From a virus, in the IMG/VR virus record IMGVR_UViG_3300029953_000079, positions 1 through 39,418 of that record: a stretch of DNA of 39,418 nucleotides; one strand, written 5' to 3'. The notes under the pieces were generated by a model. That model was not told where the DNA came from. It saw nothing but the letters and a program-made list of their open reading frames with translations, and made no database searches. Positions within the stretch are counted from its first letter, which is position 1. Every line of letters starts with the position of its first letter. The position numbers were made by a program, and so were the translations under genes. Shown in pieces: positions 1-6,700 of this stretch.

Positions 1-62
1 ACATCCACATGGTCACCATGGCCGACAGTATAATGACCCGGCTCTGTAATTTTAATACTCAT
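1..62 (-). CDS. 51-bp-repeat protein A, N-terminal part (continues at 38765-39383)
   Basis: These are the first 20-odd codons of array protein A. The gene starts at the ATG at 60-62, reads leftward off the window start, and resumes at 39383. The encoded N-terminus begins MSIKITEPGHYTV and is identical to that of the neighbouring copy that starts at 1064. The upstream A/T-rich context (AATAAAAATATG) is the same for both and has no clear SD. Across the join the complete product would be 226 residues. The function is unknown. Confidence 0.65.
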   Translation of the reverse strand, partial: MSIKITEPGHYTVGHGDHVD

Positions 63-104
63 ATTTTTATTGCTCGTTGTCCGGAAATACGGTGGTTTCG
101 AAAA

Positions 105-1064
105 TTAATCAGGCAAAACGGACGTGTCGTACGTCACGACCTCACCCCCGGACTGGGTGATGACCGGGGCGGACGTTTCCCGCGTCCAGACCTCACCCCC
201 GGTCATGGTGATGACCGGGGCGGACGTTTCCCGCGTCCTGACCACGCCCCCGGTCATGTGGATGACCGGCACGGACGTGTCCCGCGTCCAGACCACGCCC
301 CCGGTCATGTGGATGACCGGCACGGACGTGTCCCACGTCCAGACCACGCCCCCGGACTGGGTGATGACCGGGGCGGACGTGTCGTACGTCACGACCTCAC
401 CCCCGGTCATGGTGATGACCGGCACGGACGTTTCCCGCGTCCCGACCACGCCCCCGGACTGGGTGATGACCGGGGCGGACGTGTCCCGCGTCCCGACCCA
501 GCCACCGGACTGGTGGATGACCGGGGCGGACGTGTCGCACGTCACGACCTCACCCCCGGTCATGGTGATGACCGGGGCGGACGTTTCCCGCGTCCAGACC
601 TCACCCCCGGTCATGGTGATGACGGGGACGGACGTTTCCCACGTCCAGACCACGCCCCCGGACTGGGTGATGACCGGCGCGGACGTTTCCCGCGTCCAGA
701 CCACGCCCCCGGACTGGGTGATGACCGGCGCGGACGTGTCGTACGTCACGACCCAGCCACCGGACTGGGTGATGACCGGGGCGGACGTGTCCCGCGTCCC
801 GACCTCGCCCCCGGTCATGGTGATGACCGGGGCGGACGTGTCCCGCGTCCCGACCTCGCCCCCGGTCATGGTGATGACCGGGGCGGACGTGTCCCGCGTC
901 CAGACCACGCCCCCGGTCATGTGGATGACCGGGGCGGACGTTTCCCACGTCCTGACCTCGCCCCCGGTCATGGTGATGACGACCCCCACACCCGTGCCGT
1001 GGACATCCACATGGTCACCATGGCCGACAGTATAATGACCCGGCTCTGTAATTTTAATACTCAT
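105..1064 (-). CDS. 51-bp-repeat protein B, predicted beta-solenoid, function unknown
   Basis: The product has 319 residues: a unique N-terminus of about 27 residues followed by 17 tandem units of 17 residues, for example VITMTGGEVRTWETSAP. Variation is confined to a few positions: T or H, MT or QS, E/V/W, R/W/G/V, and W/R/Y/C followed by D or E. The units look like a small set of sub-blocks reassorted. The protein ends in TSVLPD, the same last residues as the exonuclease upstream, so its 3' end was taken from that gene by recombination. Regular Gly-Gly turns and alternating beta-prone residues suggest a solenoid or fibre; this is inference. The leftward frame is preferred because it has a conserved start, fits the operon direction, and in copy A ends in unique sequence. 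The rightward frames are open only because of the repeat. Confidence 0.6.
   Translation of the reverse strand: MSIKITEPGHYTVGHGDHVDVHGTGVGVVITMTGGEVRTWETSAPVIHMTGGVVWTRDTSAPVITMTGGEVGTRDTSAPVITMTGGEVGTRDTSAPVITQSGGWVVTYDTSAPVITQSGGVVWTRETSAPVITQSGGVVWTWETSVPVITMTGGEVWTRETSAPVITMTGGEVVTCDTSAPVIHQSGGWVGTRDTSAPVITQSGGVVGTRETSVPVITMTGGEVVTYDTSAPVITQSGGVVWTWDTSVPVIHMTGGVVWTRDTSVPVIHMTGGVVRTRETSAPVITMTGGEVWTRETSAPVITQSGGEVVTYDTSVLPD
123..990 (-). repeat. 51-bp tandem repeat array (array B)
   Basis: About 17 direct repeats of 51 bp. Each contains a core like GGTGATGACCGGGGCGGACG with alternative flanks. Because 51 is divisible by three and the units lack stop codons in several frames, long overlapping open frames occur on both strands. 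There are no unique spacers, so this is a coding minisatellite and not a CRISPR array. Confidence 0.9.
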
Positions 1065-1128
1065 ATTTTTATTGCTCGTTGTCCGGAAATACGGTGGTTT
1101 CGAAAATTAATCAGGCAAAACGGACGTG
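935..1128. repeat. 194-bp block duplicated across the window junction
   Basis: This stretch is identical to 39316-39383 joined to 1-126. It holds the last codons of the exonuclease gene, the short intergenic gap, and the start and first repeat of an array protein. Both copies end at the octamer CGGACGTG (119-126 and 1121-1128), which also recurs inside the 51-bp repeats. That is the expected product of unequal recombination between the exonuclease 3' end and a repeat unit, giving a tandem duplication with a 1002-bp period. Reads or a chimeric molecule from a mixed population could also explain it. Confidence 0.8.
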
Positions 1129-2003
1129 CGGTTGTATGGCACCCTCATTTTGATCGGTTGAACCCCCTGCGGGTAGCCTGGCCAAGCGTTAAGCTTCATA
1201 CAATGGATCAACAGTCCCAGGTTTCGGCGATATTCGCGACGACCGTTTTCGATATCTGTCGTGTCCATGGCGAATAGCTGAATCGAATGCGGTGCGGATT
1301 TTTCCACAGCAATGAACACGAAATGATCTTTTTTATCGCTTGGGTTGCATGCGTTCCACAGATCCAGGTAATAGGCCGCCTGCACGTAATAGCGGCGAGC
1401 CCACAACACCCGGTCAAACTCACAGGCGCGGGCATCTTGGCAGGTCTTGATGTCCACCAACGCCGGGCCGGGGCACACCCAGTCCATGCGAGCCTTGCGC
1501 AACACCATACCTTGCTCCGTGTGGAAGCGTTTGAAAACCGACACCTCGGATTTGCCTTCACGGAATGCGATTTTGCAGGTCGGGTCTTCGGTGACGGCAT
1601 TGACAACGCCGTCCATGGCGCGGATCGCGTCGGGTTTCATAGGTCGTAGCCCTGCGGCTACCTGGGTGGCCTTCCACGCCTGGCAAACCTTGGCGTTGCC
1701 GCTCCATGGCTTCACCTCATTTTTCTCGTTTGTGTAGGTCTCCGGGTAGGCCACAATGCCCGGCAGGGGTTCTCCGGGCGTCAGAATGCGACTATGCACC
1801 ATCCGGCCAACGAAAAGCGCATCGGTGTCCTCGACAGGGTTGTCGAACGCGGCTATGAAATGCGCTGGACTACCCGGCTCCTCGCCGTCCATCGCAATGT
1901 GTTTCAGCATGGAGTTTGACACCCCGGATGCGCTCCTGTAGTCCGCGTCAGGTACGTCGTAAACAACTCCCTCTTGGCCGTCGGTGAAGTTTGGTAGATT
2001 CAT
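1107..2003 (-). CDS. RecE/exonuclease VIII-like PD-(D/E)XK nuclease
   Basis: Predicted 5'-3' double-strand DNA exonuclease for phage recombination, working with the annealing protein just upstream. Numbered from the longer GTG start at 2039, the RecB-type nuclease motifs are in order: Gly-Arg-Met-Val-His (His82), Glu165 in SEVSVF, Asp186 in RKARMDW, the DIKT motif (Asp196, Lys198), and Gln220 with Tyr224 in QAAYY. I prefer the ATG at 2003 (298 residues) because the conserved part begins soon after it. The alternative GTG adds 12 residues. The final residues TSVLPD are shared with array protein B, and the shared DNA is the recombination joint. Family assignment is firm; 5'-3' polarity is from family knowledge. 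Confidence 0.8.
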   Translation of the reverse strand: MNLPNFTDGQEGVVYDVPDADYRSASGVSNSMLKHIAMDGEEPGSPAHFIAAFDNPVEDTDALFVGRMVHSRILTPGEPLPGIVAYPETYTNEKNEVKPWSGNAKVCQAWKATQVAAGLRPMKPDAIRAMDGVVNAVTEDPTCKIAFREGKSEVSVFKRFHTEQGMVLRKARMDWVCPGPALVDIKTCQDARACEFDRVLWARRYYVQAAYYLDLWNACNPSDKKDHFVFIAVEKSAPHSIQLFAMDTTDIENGRREYRRNLGLLIHCMKLNAWPGYPQGVQPIKMRVPYNRTSVLPD

Positions 2004-2104
2004 GTTTTCAAAAAGCCGCCCAGATACTTTGACCGGCACACCTTGCGGTTGGCCGGCCTGGTTTTGAGGTCTTTTGTCAGGCTGTCGCCACGGCTTAAAA
2101 TTGT

Positions 2105-3178
2105 TTACTGCTTTTTGGCCTTTCCAAAGGCACTTTTGACTTTCGCCCAGTCGTTATAAGCGGCGACCAGCTTGGATTCGGCCATCGTTGCGACTTCCTC
2201 CAACGATCCAAGGGAATCGTCCCAGCCGTACGAGGCACGGGCGAAATCTAGGAATGCCGCCTCGTTGATGCCGGCCAAATTAAGTAATTCACGCATGCCC
2301 CAGACGTAATTGATCGTTGTACCGACAGCGGATTGAGGACTGGCAAGCGGCGCTGGCGTGTCCATTGGCGGCGCGTCGTCAGGCGGCCGCTTGGTAAACA
2401 TGGCAGCAGCATCCGCCGGCGTGGCGGCCTTCTGGTTGAAAACCTCATCAATGGAGGTGTCGCCGTCTTTGATGGCGTTCGCATATCCAATCAAGATTTC
2501 CAATTGCTCAAGCCCGATGTCCGCGGGCGTCTTGGCCCCCACGACAGCCAGCACCTTGTCTTTTGATACGCCCATCTTGGTAAAATGGGCCATGGCATCA
2601 GCCCGGCGCGTCACCAGCGTCTTTGCATCCCCTACCGCCACACGCTTCGCGGCTTCATAGATCGGCTTCACTAGCGCCAGCGGGACGACGCGGAAGGTGG
2701 CATTGCGTAGTGCGATTGAGCAAGCCGCGTTGCCAGTCATCACGACCATGTCATCAGAATAGCGTCTCCCCTCCTTCGTGGTGACCCGACGCTGCACCTC
2801 CACGCTGATGCAGACATTATTCTGAAGGTCATGGCAGACGCCCTGGGCGGTAATGATTTTCCCATCGTCGGCAATGACTCGGGCCCCCGCCCGCAGGTTT
2901 TGGTATGTGCTGATGGCGATTTCAGCCATCCGGATGGACGGCCCCTGGATAGGTTTCCCGTCGCCACCCCTGCGCCCAGGGAGGGTGAAGAAACATCCCG
3001 CCGCCGTCTCAGTGTCGAGCGTGGCGAACGAAAGCATTTGGGCCTTCACGGTTGAAAGTTGGCGCGGATATTTTTTCGCGGTGGCGATTTGCACGTCGAT
3101 TGACGCGCGCTCCATCTGCTCGAGGGCCGACGTCTCGACGACGTCAAGGGATTGCGATTCGTAGTTTTCGTTGTTCAT
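2105..3178 (-). CDS. Putative phage single-strand DNA annealing protein (RecT/Erf-like role)
   Basis: The product has 357 residues. The N-terminal two thirds resembles a widespread phage protein found beside RecE-like exonucleases. It has the run SIDVQIATAKKYPR near residue 27, GPSIRMAEIAISTY, a later ITAQGVCHDL, and a basic RRVTTKEGRRY segment with NAACSIALRNA after it. The last 100 residues are a Pro/Ala-rich linker and an acidic helical tail, as is common in annealing proteins that bind a partner. The call rests on this resemblance and on the position between the regulator and the exonuclease; no catalytic motif proves it. It could instead be a related DNA-binding protein of unknown mechanism. 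Confidence 0.6.
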   Translation of the reverse strand: MNNENYESQSLDVVETSALEQMERASIDVQIATAKKYPRQLSTVKAQMLSFATLDTETAAGCFFTLPGRRGGDGKPIQGPSIRMAEIAISTYQNLRAGARVIADDGKIITAQGVCHDLQNNVCISVEVQRRVTTKEGRRYSDDMVVMTGNAACSIALRNATFRVVPLALVKPIYEAAKRVAVGDAKTLVTRRADAMAHFTKMGVSKDKVLAVVGAKTPADIGLEQLEILIGYANAIKDGDTSIDEVFNQKAATPADAAAMFTKRPPDDAPPMDTPAPLASPQSAVGTTINYVWGMRELLNLAGINEAAFLDFARASYGWDDSLGSLEEVATMAESKLVAAYNDWAKVKSAFGKAKKQ

Positions 3179-3219
3179 TTTTGCCTGTGGTTGTTGGTTG
3201 TTGGTTTTTGTTGCGGAAA

Positions 3220-3420
3220 TTAGCGCAGAACCTGCACGGGCACGATTTCAGACAAATTATCGGTCAGGCCAAATCTGATGCGATGCAGCTCGGCAGCGGT
3301 CCTGCTGTCGAATTCCGTCGGCTGTTCTACTTTGCGATAAAAGATACAGCCATGCAATTCAATGAATTCGATCGGCTTTCCGTGGACTTTGATGATATAC
3401 TTGGTCATATCGTGGTTCAT
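3220..3420 (-). CDS. Small early protein, unknown function
   Basis: The product has 66 residues (MNHDMTKYIIKVHGKPIEF...). I recognise no family. The start codon overlaps the stop of the upstream regulator as ATGA (3417-3420), so the two are translationally coupled. An internal ATG four codons in is an alternative start. The sequence reads as a compact alpha/beta protein with mixed charge. Its position between the regulator and the annealing protein suggests an early accessory role. Confidence 0.6.
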   Translation of the reverse strand: MNHDMTKYIIKVHGKPIEFIELHGCIFYRKVEQPTEFDSRTAAELHRIRFGLTDNLSEIVPVQVLR

Positions 3421-3608
3421 GACTTCGTGGATCGGCGGATTATTGCAATGGCGGCTACCTGCATGGGCTGGGCCGGGGCGGACCGACCGGATTCCCAGTT
3501 GCTGACGGTCCCTTGACTCACATCCAGCAGGGCGCCCGCGGCGTGCTGGTTTAAGCCCGCGTTCTTCCTGGCCTTGACCAAGGAGGCTCGAAATTGTTTT
3601 ACTCGCAT
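3417..3608 (-). CDS. Cro/CI-type helix-turn-helix regulator
   Basis: A 63-residue, single-domain XRE-family DNA-binding protein. The helix-turn-helix covers roughly residues 18-42: the first helix around NQHAAGALLDV and the recognition helix in SQGTVSNWESGR, where the Trp-Glu-Ser-Gly-Arg ending is typical of the family. The ATG at 3608 is preferred over an in-frame TTG at 3617. It is the first gene of the leftward early operon and lies just downstream of an A/T-rich promoter region with an inverted repeat, so self-control is likely. There is no oligomerisation or cleavage domain, which fits a Cro-like protein more than a full CI repressor. Confidence 0.8.
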   Translation of the reverse strand: MRVKQFRASLVKARKNAGLNQHAAGALLDVSQGTVSNWESGRSAPAQPMQVAAIAIIRRSTKS

Positions 3609-3650
3609 TGAAATCAATTTATTAAAAATGAATAATTTTGCAACTATTAT

Positions 3651-3678
3651 TTATTACGTATAGCGCGTAAGGTGTAAA
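3651..3678 (-). promoter_or_regulatory. Candidate early promoter with operator-like inverted repeat
   Basis: Reading leftward, TTTACA (3678-3673) and TAATAA (3656-3651) are separated by 16 bp. The spacer contains TTACGCGCTATACGTAA (3670-3654), an inverted repeat of TTACG/CGTAA around a 7-bp centre that reaches into the -10 box. The site lies 40-70 bp upstream of the regulator gene. A second weaker pair (TTGCAA, 16 bp, TAAATT) lies closer to the start. The -10 match is poor, so the exact promoter is uncertain. An operator for the adjacent regulator is the simplest inference. Confidence 0.4.
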
Positions 3679-3710
3679 ATAATAGCGAAATTACAGGGGT
3701 TTACTGGGTC

Positions 3711-3735
3711 TTAGCATACAAAAAAAATATGCTAA
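3711..3735. promoter_or_regulatory. A/T-rich inverted repeat after the giant virion gene
   Basis: TTAGCATA and TATGCTAA form a perfect 8-bp inverted repeat around a 9-base A-rich loop, six bases beyond the stop codon of the 1967-residue gene. It could act as a weak 3' hairpin for the end of the late operon. However, the stem is A/T-rich and no U-tract follows on the relevant strand, so an operator or mRNA-stabilising hairpin is as likely. Confidence 0.35.
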
Positions 3736-3740
3736 AATCG

Positions 3741-6700
3741 CTACTTCGGCAGCGAGTCGAATTTCGATTTTAAAGCCGCGCGGTCTTGTATAGCCTGCTG
3801 ATATGCCGCCCACTGCGAGTCCGTCAGTTGCGCTTTAAACTGCGCTTCACGGTCCGCGCTCCCGGTGAATGGGGATTCCCGTTGATACCTCGCCTCGATG
3901 TGGGCCGGGGTGTGGCCTTCGGCGACGAGCGCTTTGTATTCGCGTTGCGCGGCGGCGGAGTCGCCAGCTTGGAGGAGATTATCCAACCCCTTGTACACGC
4001 TTTGCTGGTAAACCTCGGCCTCGCGGTTCGCCTGATATTCCTGGGCTTTCGGATCGGGGTTATTTCGGTTGAACTGCGCGGCAGCATCGTACATCTGCGT
4101 GGCGGGGGTGTACTGGCGGCTGGACAAACCCACCTGGGCGGCGGCCAGAGTGCCAAAGGGAGTTTCCCCGCGCTTGGCGGCTCCAGGGCCAAAGCCGGTC
4201 GTGCCGATGGGTGCCAGCCAGCCAAGGGTGTCACGCAAAGCTCGCTCCGCCGCCCGACCGACGCCGGTTCGCGCAACCGTGTCAATGCGGGTTCCAAAGC
4301 GCATGTCGCGGCCGGTAATCACATCGGCGATGGTATGCGGCAGGGGTCCGAGTCGGCCGGCCATAAACGCACCGGGGTCGCTGACCATGTGGAACATATC
4401 TGCCACCAAGGAGCGGATGGAATAGGCGCGGCCTTTGTAAACCACGGAAAGGGCATTTTCCGGCTCCCAATGGGAGTCGCCATTGTTCAGGCTGGCATTC
4501 ACCACTCGGGCCAGGGCATACATGGCGGCAGCCTGTACGACGATAGCGCGGCGCTGGGCTCCCCCGTACTTGGTGAATGCCTGGGCGGTCTGTTTGAACT
4601 CACTACCCAAGAAATCCGGCGCGAGGCAAATAAGCCGGTTGAAGTCCATCATGGCTTTGCTGGTACCCAAGAGCCGGTAATTTTGAAGGCCAAAAGCCGC
4701 GTTGGTTTGGTGCGCCGATATTTCAGAAATCTGGTCCGGGGTCAATTTTTTGCCGTAAAGTTTGGTGTTCGCTTCATTGAGCGCCAAATAATTTTTCATC
4801 TTCATTTTCGGTAAGACATCTTTGAAGATGAAATCCGTCATCCGGCCAGCCACGCGCCCGAGGCCGGGGACGTGTGCCCACAGGCCGCCGTGTGCCCCGG
4901 TTTGGCCTTCCTCGAAGTCCACGCGGTGCGACCCAAAGCCAAGTTCGACGCCATTCCGAACGCCTGCGGCCTGCTCGGGGTTGGTCATGTCGAGCTTAAA
5001 ATCTTTCGTAATGGGGTTTACGCCGTTCCAGACTGAGTGCGTTGCCACGTTGAAAAGGTGGAACATCCCCAAAGCCATTTTGGAGTTTTTCAGGAATGAA
5101 GAGACGGAGAGCGCGGCGTGGCCGGCTGCTCCCCATGGCGTCCGTCGCATGGTTGGGCGTCCGTCCGGTCCCACCGGCCCCGGCTCAGCCTGCCGCCACT
5201 TCGTCCCGTTCAGCTCGTTATTGAGAAACTGGAAGTGGTCCGGGTGAACAAGGAAATCACCTTTGACCAGAACCGGGTTGCCGTGGGGGTCGCTGCCTTT
5301 GTATTGCCACCCCTTCAACGCCCAGTGGTCAATGGCGCGATACGGACGGCCATCCTTGGTCACCGCATCGCCCGGGCGGCGGGTGGCGTCCACCAGCAGG
5401 CGTTTTTTACCCGTGGGCAACACTTCGTAATGGGCATCTCCGGAGATTCTGACGACCGGCGTTCCGTCAGCGCTCTTGGCGTCCTTCAAACCCCAGATGG
5501 CCGCGCGGCTGGAAAGATTCTTGTGGAAAGCTTCGTTGTAGACGGCCACCAGTTTCCCAACGTCCATGTCTTTGGGCTCACCGCCCCGCATGATGCCGTC
5601 AAAATAACTGGGCGTTTCCCTTTGAAGTGAAAAGAATGGGTCGCGCGGATCCAGCTTGGCGCGGAAGTTTCCGGCGCTGCCTTTGCCGGCGGAGGATTCA
5701 TCAGCTTTCGGGGGAGTCTTCCAAATTTGGGGCACGCCGTAATTCTCGCGGCCCTTGTCGATCATGCCGACGTTTTTGGCGTCCTCGAGCTTTGTCTCGA
5801 AGTCGGCTATGATCTGCCGCCCAATTTCCTTTTCGCCGTCGGTGAGTTTCAGGGCCGCGTCCCACACCGGGACATGCTTGCCGCCCGCCACTGCTTCAAG
5901 GTCGGCCCGTTGGGCGCGAAGTGTGCCTTCGTCGCCATTAGCATCAACCCACGCGCTGATAGCCCGGCGGCGAACAGGGTTGGAGACTTTGGATTCAATG
6001 GCCTTGATCCAGCGATATGTTTCATGGCCGGTCTGCTGATCGGCGGCAAACCAATCTTTCATCACCTCGCGGAAATGGGATGAAATCGGCGGATCGTAGA
6101 TGCCGGATTTGAGCGCAGCCCAAGCGGCCCGGACACCACGGGCGGCTTTCTGGTAAGCGTCCTTGGCATCGCCGATGGCGTTCGCAGCAGCGCGGGCAAT
6201 GTTCATCCGCTCCGACATCGGCACTTTGGGGCTGTCAATGTCGGATTTTTCAAGCTTGTCCGTCAAATCCCGCAACGACCTGCCCACCGGCATCATCTGA
6301 TCTTTTGGCAGTGTGCCATCCTCCTGGGCGGCCTTCCACGCATCGGCGAAGGCTCCCTCCGGCATCTGGCGAAACTCATCGTTGTAGCTGTCCATTTCCT
6401 GCCTGGCTGCCGTGCGGGGGTTGGGCTCGCCAACAGCATCGGCAGCGGCCTTGCGCTTCACGACGCCCGCAAATTCATCAATCCGGCTGCGGATGTACCC
6501 CGGCGAGCGCAAAAGCTTTTCGCGCGCGGCCATGGCGGCCGCTTGGGCGTCACGGCGTTCCTGCTGCATCTCGGGCGTGACGCCGCCCTTGCCGGCCGTG
6601 GCGTGGCTCTCCACGTCCAGATTGTCCTTGGGATTGGCTTCCTGTTGCGCGTTGCGAATCGCCTCATTGGCCGCCACGCTGCGGGCGTTGGCGTCGGCGG

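Noticed and set aside
123-990. CRISPR array
   Set aside because: Units are contiguous 51-bp repeats with no unique spacers, remain open as a protein, and no cas1/cas2 is present.
9-1277. Long rightward open frames over the 51-bp repeats (303 and 422 codons)
   Set aside because: They are open only because the repeat length is a multiple of three without stops. They run against the operon, and the longer one continues into the exonuclease gene antisense.
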